This document shows positions 35,861-44,430 of a stretch of DNA of 64,000 nucleotides, in pieces (the stretch's first letter is position 1; each line of letters begins with the position of its first letter). A program made the position numbers and the translations under genes. Under the pieces are notes generated by a model. It was not told the DNA's origin. It worked only from the letters and a program-made list of their open reading frames with translations, and did no database searches. Source of the DNA: Cyanosarcina radialis HA8281-LM2. GTDB taxonomy: Bacteria; Cyanobacteriota; Cyanobacteriia; Cyanobacteriales; CCAP-1448. The stretch is from contig JAHHHA010000009.1 in NCBI GenBank assembly GCA_019359615.1, forward strand, positions 120,103 through 184,102. Reading direction: 5' to 3'.

Positions 35861-36322
35861 TTACTCTAGCTCGCCTAGCTGTCGTTTGGCTTCAAACAAG
35901 CCTGCGGCTACGCTCACCGAGAGATTCAAGCTGCGTACCCCCGATCGAGCCATGGGAATATATACAGTTGTATCGCAACTTTCTAAAACTGCTGCTGGCA
36001 AGCCAGTTGTTTCGCTGCCAAACAATAACCAATCATCTGGTGCAAACTGAAACTTGATGTAATTGCAGGTTCCAGAAGTGCTAAATCCAATCTCGCGCCC
36101 GCCTCGTTGCTGGCGCAGGGCAGCAAATTCCTCGAAAGAATCGTGGTAATGTAACTTGACGTAAGGCCAATAGTCTAACCCCGCTCGTTTTAAGTAGCGA
36201 TCGCTAATCTCAAACCCTAATGGCCCTACTAAATGCAGTTCGGTATCGGTGGCAGCGCAACTGCGGGCAATGTTGCCAGTATTCGGGGGAATTTGCGGGT
36301 TAACTAGAACAACCCTGACCAT
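35861..36322 (-). CDS. trmL: tRNA (cytidine(34)-2'-O)-methyltransferase TrmL
   Basis: A 153-residue SPOUT methyltransferase of full family length. It opens with VRVVLVNPQIPPNTGNIARS, continues with LHLVGPLGFEISDRYLKRAG, and has the SAM-binding knot LLFGSETTGLP, IPMARSGVRSLNLSVSVA. TrmL methylates the 2'-hydroxyl of the wobble nucleotide (C34/U34) in certain leucine tRNAs, which helps decoding. It is a single gene on the minus strand and acts in the cytoplasm. Confidence 0.93.
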   Translation of the reverse strand: MVRVVLVNPQIPPNTGNIARSCAATDTELHLVGPLGFEISDRYLKRAGLDYWPYVKLHYHDSFEEFAALRQQRGGREIGFSTSGTCNYIKFQFAPDDWLLFGSETTGLPAAVLESCDTTVYIPMARSGVRSLNLSVSVAAGLFEAKRQLGELE

Positions 36323-36560
36323 AGGAAACTTGCATGACGTTCTCTCCTCAACCGTATTGACTGGGGGATTATATCACAGGTAATCTAGAAAAGGAAATAC
36401 ATATAGATTTTTTTAATAATTCTGGATCGCCACCGAAGGATTGATTGTTTCGAGCGTGTTTTTGCCGAACTCTGGTCTGACATTACCTATAGCGATCGAA
36501 TTTGCAAGTGGTGTCGATCGGATAATGCGATCGTTTCACCATTAGAGGCGCATCTAGATC

Positions 36561-37136
36561 TCAAGGTCGAGCTACAAACGAATCAAAGAACTGCCGTACT
36601 TCCTTAACCTGGTCTGGTTGGGTATTGGAGATCGCGCCAGCTTCAGCGAAATTGCTCCCTGCCAAACAGTTAACCCCCTTCCAGTAAACTTCGCTGCCTT
36701 CGAGCTTGAATCCCTCCTTAGCAAAATCTTTTTTAATTTGCTCTGAGGCTTTCCACTTCACTAAGAAGTCTTGGCAGGGAACGTTTCCCTTAACGATTGC
36801 CTTGTTATACAAGAGTTGGCCATTAGGGAAACTAGTGACTGCCCCACGCTCGATAAATGTATTTAGCACAGTGCGAGCTTCTTTGGCATTAAAAGAACGC
36901 TGAAAGGTCAGATAACTAAATTGATAGAGCCAGTTGTTGCGAACGAGGTTGTGTTGCGATTGGGACACTCCTGGTAAGACTTCTTTAGTTACAGGCTTGG
37001 AAGTTCCTGGCAGTTCGATCGCGAATTTGCCATCAGTAGAAGTCACTTTTTCATTTTTTGCTGCCGAGTTACCCGTTCCAGAGCAACTAGAGAGAAGAAT
37101 TAAGCTTAATCCGAGTGCGATCGCTGTGATTTTCAT
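36561..37136 (-). CDS. Putative lipoprotein
   Basis: A 191-residue protein with a clear lipoprotein signal MKITAIALGLSLILLSSCSG, with Cys18 as the lipidated residue. The mature part begins with a Ser/Asn-rich spacer, then TDGKFAIELPGTSKP, which resembles the opening of PsbP/Mog1-like periplasmic domains. Two cysteines (VPCQDFLVKW and GVNCLAGSN) may form a disulfide. Function is unknown. It is expected on the periplasmic face of a membrane, and no operon partner is close. Confidence 0.7.
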   Translation of the reverse strand: MKITAIALGLSLILLSSCSGTGNSAAKNEKVTSTDGKFAIELPGTSKPVTKEVLPGVSQSQHNLVRNNWLYQFSYLTFQRSFNAKEARTVLNTFIERGAVTSFPNGQLLYNKAIVKGNVPCQDFLVKWKASEQIKKDFAKEGFKLEGSEVYWKGVNCLAGSNFAEAGAISNTQPDQVKEVRQFFDSFVARP

Positions 37137-37292
37137 TGCTGTACTCCAATTTCACCACCAGCATTCGTTACTGCTCAACCTAGCTTACCTTGTCGATCGC
37201 TCAAGCTGAAAAAATAAATGCTGCGTTAGTGTAGCCTCTGGAGCAGGAGCTACGGTGTATATATGAGTTATCGGTTAGCCGTTTCACATCCA

Positions 37293-37366
37293 GATCCCCC
37301 TAAATCCCCCTTAAAAAGGGGGACTTTGAGAAATTTCCCCCCTTTTTAAGGGGGGCTAGGGGGATC
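37293..37366. repeat. Palindromic repeat gatccccctaaatccccc
   Basis: The left arm gatccccctaaatccccctt mirrors the right arm aaggggggctagggggatc, with a second inner palindrome (ccttaaaaaggggg). Related sequence occurs at 63434 and inside the GH31 gene. It lies in the 415-base spacer 37137-37551, which otherwise shows no gene apart from a 24-base segment (37196-37219) identical to 38778-38801. Confidence 0.75.
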
Positions 37367-37551
37367 GAATGCAGAGACTCCAAGTTTTCCAGATATATAT
37401 ACACGATAGCCGTAGAAGATAAGCGGACGAGAGTTTGTTTAGCTGCGATTTCAGCCGTCAAACTCTCTTCAAAATTGAGGTTAAAGGGGGTCGTGGTCTG
37501 CCAGAAGATTTGGACGGTAGATTAGATGTTAGTTAGCAAGGAGGTACGATC

Positions 37552-37995
37552 GTGGCGAAGATAAATGGAGAACAGTTTCGGGAAAGGTTTGCTTTCGGGC
37601 TGCGGGATTTCAGTGAAGAGGACTTGAGCGGAGCGAGGGTTACTGGCTCCGTTTCTGATGGAGATTTCTTTGTCCAGATTGATTTGCGTGGGGTTGACTT
37701 CAGTGGGGCTAATTTGAGTGAAGCCGATTTGAGTGGAGCCAACTTCACCGATGCCAACTTTAGTGGGGCTAATTTGGAGAGATGTTCGATGTACCACTGT
37801 AACTTTACCAGAGCTAATTTCAGTGGAGCCAACTTGAAAGCTGCTGCGATGACTGGCTCCATCATGGATTGTACCAACTTCACTGGAGCCGACTTAAAAT
37901 ATGCTGAGGTCAGTAATTTTGGGGTGTCTCCCAACTTGACTGATGCTAAAAATCTCCATAGTGTTACTAACTTTTCCACCATTGAGGATAATTGA
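37552..37995 (+). CDS. Pentapeptide repeat protein
   Basis: A 147-residue protein starting at GTG, chosen because caaggaggtacg gives a strong ribosome site. From residue 40 on it is made of A(D/N)LSG-type pentapeptides, such as GVDFSGANLSEADLSGANFT and CNFTRANFSGANLKAAAMTG. These form a four-sided beta helix. Some members mimic DNA and protect gyrase, but most in cyanobacteria have unknown roles. No signal peptide or membrane part is present. The antisense frame also stays open because of the repeats and is not a gene. Confidence 0.88.
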   Translation: MAKINGEQFRERFAFGLRDFSEEDLSGARVTGSVSDGDFFVQIDLRGVDFSGANLSEADLSGANFTDANFSGANLERCSMYHCNFTRANFSGANLKAAAMTGSIMDCTNFTGADLKYAEVSNFGVSPNLTDAKNLHSVTNFSTIEDN

Positions 37996-38075
37996 ATTCT
38001 CTAAGCGCGATCGCCAGTGAAGAAAAGCAACTTGGCAGTTAAAAAGCTCCTCGTTGACACATCGTTTTTGTGAGG

Positions 38076-38306
38076 TTAGTACCGAGGTTGGCAATCTACA
38101 AAACTCAAAGCTTCTCGATCGAGAAAACCTGCGATCGCCATTTCTAAAACTGCTTCTACTGGGTAATCAATTTCCTGAGCGCGTCTTTCAAATGCTGCCC
38201 GAATATGCTCTGGAAATGCTGCTAGGATCATTCGGGCTGCAACTGGACTCAAATGTTCGATGTTCTCTGGTGTAGACGCGCTCGATTCAATGCTTGTGGA
38301 GGTCAT
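38076..38306 (-). CDS. Small hypothetical protein downstream of a GIY-YIG gene
   Basis: A 76-residue helical protein (SPVAARMILAAFPEHIRAAF, then ERRAQEIDYPVEAVLEMAIA). No family is recognised. Its ATG overlaps the end of the GIY-YIG gene (ATGA at 38303-38306), so the two are translationally coupled and probably act together, for instance as a nuclease and its partner. Length and overlap support a real gene; function is unknown. Confidence 0.55.
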   Translation of the reverse strand: MTSTSIESSASTPENIEHLSPVAARMILAAFPEHIRAAFERRAQEIDYPVEAVLEMAIAGFLDREALSFVDCQPRY

Positions 38307-38689
38307 TGTTCATCTCTCATGGGTATACGGATATTGAACGGAGGCTTACTCCAAATTAGAATAATGCCCTCTAAATTTGATGATAGCCTTCGCCACTGCT
38401 GAAAGTCGATTTCACGGACAGCGATCGCTACATCGCGATGGTCGTAGTCTTCTAACCAAGACCAAGTTATGGCCTTATGACCACCACGAAAACGTTCTTT
38501 AATATCTTGTGCTTTGCCAATATAAAGCAATCCTTCTAATCGATGGCGAATTGCATATATACCAGGTTTTGTTGTTAATTCAGCAAAATCTCGACTAATG
38601 GGAACGCAGTTGGAAAAAGGTAATTGTACTAGGAAGTTTAGGATTTCACGGGCTTGGACTTCAATCTCTGTCATTGCCAAACTTCTCAA
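38303..38689 (-). CDS. GIY-YIG nuclease family protein
   Basis: Up to 128 residues; the Met at 38674 (MTEIEVQAREIL) is an equally good start. The GIY-YIG core is visible as PGIYAIRHRLEGLLYIGKAQ followed by the basic residue region IKERFRGGHKAITWSWLEDY, and a late Glu (SSNLEGIILIWSKPPFN) provides the metal ligand. Such small proteins cut DNA or are mobile-element remnants; the exact role is unknown. It is coupled with the small downstream gene. FTR1 lies immediately upstream on the same strand, 38 bases away. Confidence 0.8.
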   Translation of the reverse strand: MRSLAMTEIEVQAREILNFLVQLPFSNCVPISRDFAELTTKPGIYAIRHRLEGLLYIGKAQDIKERFRGGHKAITWSWLEDYDHRDVAIAVREIDFQQWRRLSSNLEGIILIWSKPPFNIRIPMRDEQ

Positions 38690-38726
38690 AACTGCTGAGA
38701 ATGAGCGATTAGCTCGCTTAGAAAAG

Positions 38727-39674
38727 TTAATTTTTGATTTGTTGGTGTCGTTGGCGACAGCCTGTGCGGTAGCACGTATCGCTCAAGCTGAAAAAATAAA
38801 TACCGCCAATCGCCATCAAAAAGATCGCGTAGACTACAGCCTGGACGATGTAGAGTTCGTCAGTGTAGCCAAACAAAGTTTTTAAAATTAGCCCTGGAAA
38901 GCGATCGTCTGGCAAAATCTCAGTTGTATTCCAAACCATCGCTCCCAAAATGCACGATGGCTGCGAAAAACACAAATAGGTAAAGTTAGACTGCATTCGG
39001 GCCAAAATCGCCACGGCTAAGTCTAAATGCTTCAAAGCCGAGATGACTAAACCGCCGACAATTAAGAGCAACAACACCCCCATCGCTTGGAAAAACAAGC
39101 GAAGGTTAATTTTTACTCCCCATTTGAACAGCAACACGCCAATCCCCGCTGCTACTGCCAAGCCCCCCAACGCCCCAAAAACTGGAATCCAGCCTTGCTG
39201 AAATTTCGCCAGGATAAACAGCACGGTTTCAAAACCTTCTCGCAAGACAGCGATAAAAATCAGCGCGAACACACCCCAGCCAGCATTACCATCTCGATCT
39301 GGCTTGAGAGTTGCAGCAATTGCACCTTCTACTTCGCCTTTAATTGACTTTGACTGCCTGGTCATCCAAATCAGCATCCAACTAAGCATGACAATTGCGA
39401 TCGTACTAAACCCGACTTGCAACAGTTGCTTTATTACTGGAGCATAAGGTTGACTGGAATTCGATATTGCTTGCGTTATCCAACCCAAACCCACGCCCAC
39501 AACTGCACTGGTGGCGATTCCCATGGCGATTCCGGCATACACCCAGGAATTCAAATAGCTGCGGTTGGCTTTCTGCAAGCAGGCTAAAACAATTCCGACT
39601 ACTAAAGCTGCTTCCACTCCTTCCCGCAGAGCGATCGCAAATGTCGGCAGCGCAGAACTAAAATCCATACTCAA
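38727..39674 (-). CDS. FTR1 family iron permease
   Basis: A protein of 315 residues with seven predicted membrane helices. The two iron-binding motifs REGxE are intact: REGVE at 17-21 and REGFE at 146-150. FTR1/EfeU proteins carry iron across the inner membrane after oxidation of ferrous iron by a partner. Further upstream on the same strand lie a ferritin-like gene, a di-heme protein and an imelysin, which fits an iron-uptake group. The last 17 or so residues (after YFFSLS) are encoded by a dispersed repeat (38747-38781), so the native C-terminus has been replaced. Confidence 0.9.
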   Translation of the reverse strand: MSMDFSSALPTFAIALREGVEAALVVGIVLACLQKANRSYLNSWVYAGIAMGIATSAVVGVGLGWITQAISNSSQPYAPVIKQLLQVGFSTIAIVMLSWMLIWMTRQSKSIKGEVEGAIAATLKPDRDGNAGWGVFALIFIAVLREGFETVLFILAKFQQGWIPVFGALGGLAVAAGIGVLLFKWGVKINLRLFFQAMGVLLLLIVGGLVISALKHLDLAVAILARMQSNFTYLCFSQPSCILGAMVWNTTEILPDDRFPGLILKTLFGYTDELYIVQAVVYAIFLMAIGGIYFFSLSDTCYRTGCRQRHQQIKN

Positions 39675-39896
39675 TTGTTGTTCGTGGTGAGACAGGGTGG
39701 GTTCTATCTGACAATTTATGGTGTGCGGATAACGAAACGTGGGTTATCGGTGAGGCAGGGCAGGTTCGATTAATTGTTAATGGTTAGAGGATAGCAGGGC
39801 TGGCAAAACCCGCCCCTACAGCCAAACTCCTGTCTCCATCGATCGTTCAAATTGCCCTTACAAATATTATGGTGGTTCGATCGACTTCGATTTTGC

Positions 39897-41681
39897 TTAT
39901 TTTTGCGATCGCTGGCGATTTTGAATGGCTAATTGATAGTCGGGATTGAGTCTGATGGCCTCGTTGAAAGAAGCGATCGCTTTTTCTTGTTGTCCCAAGT
40001 GTTCTAACACTACACCTCGGTTATTCCAGGCTTCTGCTAGAGTTGGCTTTTGTTGTAAGGCTTTGTCGTAAGCTGCCAATGCTTCTTCGTAACGTCCTAA
40101 AACTGTGAGGGTTGCACCTTGATTGAGCAAAGCTTCGGCGAAATCTGGCTTGATTTCGATTGCCTTTTCATAGTGGGCGAGAGCTTCGTCATAACGTTTT
40201 AAAGCATCGAGGGCATAACCTTTACCCCACCAAGCTCGATCGTATTTCGAGTTAATTTGCAACGAGCGATTGCAAGCGGCAATTGCTTCTTGGTATTGCT
40301 GCAAGCTAATAAAGGCATAGCACTTACCCCAAGCAGCTTCCTCGTAAGCATCTTTAATCGCCAAAGCGTCATTATAGGCCTCGATCGCTTCTCGATATTT
40401 TCCTGATTCTATCAGGCGATCGCCTGTTTTTATCAGTCTCGCCACTCGATTGGCCTCCTGGTCTGATAATTTCCTGGTGGGAATCGGGGCGGCCAGTGGT
40501 GGAATTAAAGAGGGCTTGCGCTGAGTTGCTATAGATGGAGTTGCTGGGACGTTCGCTAAATTTGGTTGAGAATTATTGAGATCGATCGATTTCAGCAGCA
40601 GGGCGATTCCAGCTACGAAGAGAATGCCTAAAATCGGCCACCATTTTAGCAAGCGATCGCCGTGCGATCGCGGCAGAACGTCGATCGAATAATAAGCATT
40701 ATTATTAATACTATCTTTATTACTATGCCTGCTAGGAATTCGAGGAGGTCTTTTAACTTCAATACTACTAGTTAAGCTAGCTTCATTAGGTTGATGAGCC
40801 AGTTGCCATTTGTGTATATCTTTGAGAACTTCACCAGCAGTTTGATAGCGATCGGTATGATTAGCTTTAATCGCGCGGTTAATAATCTTGGCTAATTCCG
40901 GTCCGACCACCGCTAAATCTTGCCATTCAACTTCGGCATTTTGGGGATTTATTGGTAGTTGATTTCGGCTGGGATCTAGTCCTGTCAAGGCTTGAACCGC
41001 AACTATCCCTACAGCATAGATATCGCTACAAAAGTGAGGGTTGCCATTGATTTGCTCTAGAGGCATATAACCGGCCGTGCCGATCGCTACTGTGTTGACT
41101 GCCTTGTCGCCGCCTATTACTTTGGTAGTAATTTTCTTGACCGAACCAAAGTCAATAAGTACCAATTTCTTATCGGTTTTGCGTCTAATTAAGTTGCGCG
41201 GATTGATATCTCGGTGAATTACAGATTGGGCGTGAACGAATTCTAATATTTGCAATATTTCTTTCATCAGGTTAACCACGCGCTGTTCGCGCATATGTTG
41301 ACCGATGACTAATTCGTGCTTCAGGTCGATGCCTTCAATAAACTCTTGCACTAAATAAAATTCTTCTCGATCTTCAAAATGAGCGAACAGCCGAGGAATT
41401 TGAGGATGGCTGCCTAATTTGTAGAGAACTTCGGCTTCCGTATTAAATAAACGGCTGGCGATTTGCAAATTTAATTTATTCGTGGCTTGCGGTCTGAGTT
41501 GCTTGACCACGCAGCGAGGGTGCTTGGGTAAATGTATATCTTCTGCCAGATAAGTCTGGCCGTACCCTCCTCCTCCTAAGTGGCTGATAATCTTGTAGCG
41601 CCCACCGAGGGTTTGACCTAGCAAATTGGAGACGCTCGACCTGGAAGGCTGCTCGCTGGACTCAGATGGTGGTTGCAACAC
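39897..41681 (-). CDS. Serine/threonine protein kinase with TPR domain
   Basis: 594 residues. The Hanks-type kinase domain spans about 28-290: GGGGYGQTYLAED glycine loop, ATP lysine Lys60 (CVVKQLRPQ), catalytic VIHRDINPRNL at 155-165, and DFG at 177-179. A membrane helix (WWPILGILFVAGIALLLKS) near 345-365 is followed by about five TPR units (residues 410-590), for example YREAIEAYNDALAIKDAYEE and YDEALAHYEKAIEIKPDFAE. It is probably anchored in the inner membrane with kinase in the cytoplasm and TPR outside, as in other cyanobacterial SPKs. Substrates are unknown. It lies between iron-uptake genes without clear link. Confidence 0.92.
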   Translation of the reverse strand: MLQPPSESSEQPSRSSVSNLLGQTLGGRYKIISHLGGGGYGQTYLAEDIHLPKHPRCVVKQLRPQATNKLNLQIASRLFNTEAEVLYKLGSHPQIPRLFAHFEDREEFYLVQEFIEGIDLKHELVIGQHMREQRVVNLMKEILQILEFVHAQSVIHRDINPRNLIRRKTDKKLVLIDFGSVKKITTKVIGGDKAVNTVAIGTAGYMPLEQINGNPHFCSDIYAVGIVAVQALTGLDPSRNQLPINPQNAEVEWQDLAVVGPELAKIINRAIKANHTDRYQTAGEVLKDIHKWQLAHQPNEASLTSSIEVKRPPRIPSRHSNKDSINNNAYYSIDVLPRSHGDRLLKWWPILGILFVAGIALLLKSIDLNNSQPNLANVPATPSIATQRKPSLIPPLAAPIPTRKLSDQEANRVARLIKTGDRLIESGKYREAIEAYNDALAIKDAYEEAAWGKCYAFISLQQYQEAIAACNRSLQINSKYDRAWWGKGYALDALKRYDEALAHYEKAIEIKPDFAEALLNQGATLTVLGRYEEALAAYDKALQQKPTLAEAWNNRGVVLEHLGQQEKAIASFNEAIRLNPDYQLAIQNRQRSQK

Positions 41682-41764
41682 GGTTTTTGGTCACAAGATA
41701 TGGATGGTGGTTGATGGTTCATCGTTAGTAGCAATCGCTCTGCAACTTTTGAACTTCTCAATAA

Positions 41765-43042
41765 CTATTTACTACTCTTTCGGGCTGAATTCAAGAGAAT
41801 GCCGATGACATTAGCTTGGCGAGCCTGTTCGATAGCTTTATAAGTAATCAGTTCTCCGGCATCGAGGATGACGTTATCTTGCCGATCGAGGATTACTCTG
41901 TCAACGGAGCGGCCGATGATGCGTTGAATGCGCCATTTTTCGATCGCTTGATTAAAGCCTGCTTGAATATCGTTGGCGGTGTCTCTGAGTTTTGTGGTTA
42001 CAGTGCTAGCCCGTCTCCTGCCCGGCCAGATGTGTGGTTCTAATTGGGGACCGGTTGCACCGCTCGATGGAGTCTGACCGATAGCCGCGAGCAATTGCTG
42101 TTCTTGGTTGTAAATCTTCGATCGAGCAATTACCTTTTCCGTGACGATTTGGCCGATAGCGGCGACATATATCCCTTCTTGAGTCTTAATCGAGCGGCGG
42201 ACGCGACGGCCTAAAGTTTCCTCGAGCGTATAGATCCGTTCGTTTGAATGTTGGGCGATGGCAGAAAATGGCTCTGATTGCCACTGGCCGACATAAGCTT
42301 CTGGTTCTTCTAGAGCGGGAGACTCGGTATCGCCATAGAGTCTGCTAGGGCTTTGGGAGGCTATAGGGCCGGGTTGAGCCAGCGTGGAGGTTCTTATCGG
42401 CGTTTGTTCTTGTCCGTTGGTGGTTCCCATCCCGTAGGCTTGGGCTTCAATGGGTTGAGGGGCATTAGCCGATCGGTTGACAGCACTAGATTTCGCCCCT
42501 GAGAACTCTTCGATTTCTGCTGCTTCTCCATCGCTCCAATCGCCAAGTTGCTCGGTCATCATTTCGGCAATTTCCGACGGCACGAAGGCAACATCTTCAC
42601 CGATTTTAAAATTTGGCGGGGCTGGGACGAATGATAAAGGGCAATTGTCATCGGCAAACAGCCCTCCCCAGACTTCATAGCCTTCGATCGCTCCGGTAAA
42701 TTTGTCAAAATACAAGTCCGAGATCGTCCCTAAGTCGTATCCTTCCTCGGTGACGATTTTCGTACCCGTGAAGACAATATTTCGCTGGAGGGCTTGTTTG
42801 ATTTCTGGCAGCCGATTAGCTCTGACTATTGCTGTTTCGGAAGAAGCGACGATCGCATCTGGCCCCATAACTTTGATGCTGTGGACTGGTAAGACTTCGG
42901 TATTAAACCAAAATTTTTCTTCCACCAAAAAGCCGATCAGCTTGCTGCTGCTGTCGAAAATCAAATCCTTGACTTTCTTGATTTCTTCGCCAGTGTCGTA
43001 AGCGACTATGGGCATCCCAATAATGTCATTTCCTTTCAGCAC
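41765..43042 (-). CDS. PRC-barrel domain protein
   Basis: A protein of 425 residues. Two PRC-barrel domains occupy about residues 1-75 (LKGNDIIGMPIVAYDTGEEI) and 85-165 (IVFTGTKIVTEEGYDLGTIS). A disordered middle and a helical C-terminal third (GRRVRRSIKTQEGIYVAAIG, TKLRDTANDIQAGFNQAIEK) follow. PRC domains occur in RimM and in photosynthetic reaction-centre H subunits, and they mediate binding to protein or RNA. Long cyanobacterial members of this type have no assigned role. There is no signal peptide. The kinase gene ends 83 bases downstream on the same strand. Confidence 0.85.
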   Translation of the reverse strand: MLKGNDIIGMPIVAYDTGEEIKKVKDLIFDSSSKLIGFLVEEKFWFNTEVLPVHSIKVMGPDAIVASSETAIVRANRLPEIKQALQRNIVFTGTKIVTEEGYDLGTISDLYFDKFTGAIEGYEVWGGLFADDNCPLSFVPAPPNFKIGEDVAFVPSEIAEMMTEQLGDWSDGEAAEIEEFSGAKSSAVNRSANAPQPIEAQAYGMGTTNGQEQTPIRTSTLAQPGPIASQSPSRLYGDTESPALEEPEAYVGQWQSEPFSAIAQHSNERIYTLEETLGRRVRRSIKTQEGIYVAAIGQIVTEKVIARSKIYNQEQQLLAAIGQTPSSGATGPQLEPHIWPGRRRASTVTTKLRDTANDIQAGFNQAIEKWRIQRIIGRSVDRVILDRQDNVILDAGELITYKAIEQARQANVIGILLNSARKSSK

Positions 43043-43170
43043 GGCTGTTCCTTTATCGAAGAAATGGGGTTTAAAACCTCCCCTTGGAAGGGGAAAAGTT
43101 TTGGGAGCGGGGCATAAATCCCCATTACAAAAACCAACTTCTGAATTTTGACTTCTGACTTCTGACTTCG

Positions 43171-43401
43171 TTATCGATCGATCTGTTTCACTTTGTCAAT
43201 CGCGTCGTTGGCAATTGGAGACGGCTGAGGTTCGCTCGGTTCTGACCGAGCGCCGATTGGCTCTTGCTGTTTGCCAAAATTAGCCACCAAGTCGATGACG
43301 TTAAAATACTCCAACGGGATGGCGATCCCAATACCGAGGAGAACCAGCAGTAAGCCAATAGCTAGAGAGCGATCTGATTGCTTGCCTTTTAGCCTGGGCA
43401 T
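43171..43401 (-). CDS. Small membrane protein
   Basis: A 76-residue protein with a basic N-terminus, one membrane helix (SLAIGLLLVLLGIGIAIPLE) and an acidic, Pro/Ser-rich tail. The start ATG has a minus-strand ribosome-like caggagaa. No family is recognised. It lies 128 bases upstream of the PRC-barrel gene on the same strand and may be cotranscribed. Confidence 0.55.
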   Translation of the reverse strand: MPRLKGKQSDRSLAIGLLLVLLGIGIAIPLEYFNVIDLVANFGKQQEPIGARSEPSEPQPSPIANDAIDKVKQIDR

Positions 43402-43648
43402 GGCAATTCTCCTGAAAGTTGGAGCCTATACGATGATGTCGCTGCTAGCCATAGAGCGTTAGCGAAAGTCCTGGAGATTACCTAGCGGTGGGTAGAGCGG
43501 GTCTTTATGGCTTCGATCGCCGACCGCAAGCTCGATCGACACCAGCGATGGACTTACAAAGAATAGGTAAAAATAGTACGCAAATTATACCATAAATTCC
43601 TTACCCAAATGTTTTATCAGCACCGTAGCTGCAAAATAATATTGGGTA

Positions 43649-43752
43649 GGGGCGCAAAGCTTTCATTGGTGTCAAGTTAACGGTCAAAAGCTTTATCCGC
43701 CAGGGGTTCAAAACCCCTGTCTTATAGCGAAAGTCCTCTAAAGAGGACTCAG
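43649..43752. repeat. Half copy of a multi-hairpin repeat element
   Basis: Left half of the element fully seen at 55028 and 63538: gggcgcaaagc..cattggtgtcaagttaacgg, then the caggggttcaaaacccctg hairpin and the aagtcctctaaagaggact hairpin. The right half is missing. It lies in the 416-base spacer 43402-43817, which has no gene. Confidence 0.75.
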
Positions 43753-43817
43753 CGATCTCTAGGTAATTTAGTTCCTTTGGGTATGACTTTTGCCTAGATC
43801 GCCTGTTTCCCTAAAAA

Positions 43818-44252
43818 TCAACTAAAGTCGCGCAACATCTTTTTGATTTCTATGTTGTGTAACTCTTCCGTGCCGATCATGGTGCGGGCAAATTCTTCTA
43901 AATAAACGCTGGCATTTTCCACGGTAGTCAGTAAGTCTTTATAAAGTTCTAACGCTCTTTTTTCGTGAGATAAACTTTCTTCTAAAATATCTCTTACTGA
44001 GTGTTTGTGAGTTTCTTTAATTGCAGCTATTTTAAGACTAGGATGTCCTTCCAAACCAGTAAGAATTTCTCCTACTTGTTGAGCGTGAACTAAAGACTCA
44101 TTGGCTTGGGCTTTGAAGAAATCGACGATCGGAATTCGATTCGGTCCCGTCACCATCAGAGCGTAATGGGTGTAACGGACTACCCCAGCTAGCTCGAATT
44201 CCATGAGGGTTTTAAGGATTTCAATAGTCTTGGTTTGGTCGAGTTCTTTCAT
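43818..44252 (-). CDS. Ferritin-like (bacterioferritin-type) protein
   Basis: A 144-residue four-helix protein. The first helix LKTLMEFELAGVVRYTHYAL supplies Glu ligands, followed by ANESLVHAQQVGEILTGLEG (Glu and His) and LEESLSHEKRALELYKDLL; the last helix is MIGTEELHNIEIKKMLRDF. The ExxH spacing fits a di-iron centre of ferritin/bacterioferritin type. It would store or buffer iron in the cytoplasm. It lies just downstream of the di-heme and imelysin genes on the same strand, and this iron-linked context strengthens the call. Confidence 0.8.
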   Translation of the reverse strand: MKELDQTKTIEILKTLMEFELAGVVRYTHYALMVTGPNRIPIVDFFKAQANESLVHAQQVGEILTGLEGHPSLKIAAIKETHKHSVRDILEESLSHEKRALELYKDLLTTVENASVYLEEFARTMIGTEELHNIEIKKMLRDFS

Positions 44253-44430
44253 CTTAATTACTACCAGTTATCCGTCCTAACTTCAAAATCATTCTAACGA
44301 TTCCAGCCCTTAGCTAGACAAACGAAGTCCGCTGAGGCGGACTTCAAGAAAAAGTGGTTAATTAAACCCGATTGGCGATACGCGCTACGCGAGCGCAACT
44401 TCTTTTTGCAGCTAGATGGCGATTCTTAGC

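Noticed and set aside
37533..37982. Long minus-strand open frame opposite the pentapeptide gene
   Set aside because: It is the antisense reading of the pentapeptide repeats and has no independent start signal or family likeness.
43649..43752. ggggttcaaaacccc motif resembling a tRNA T arm
   Set aside because: No acceptor, D or anticodon arms surround it; the same motif occurs in all copies of the multi-hairpin repeat element.
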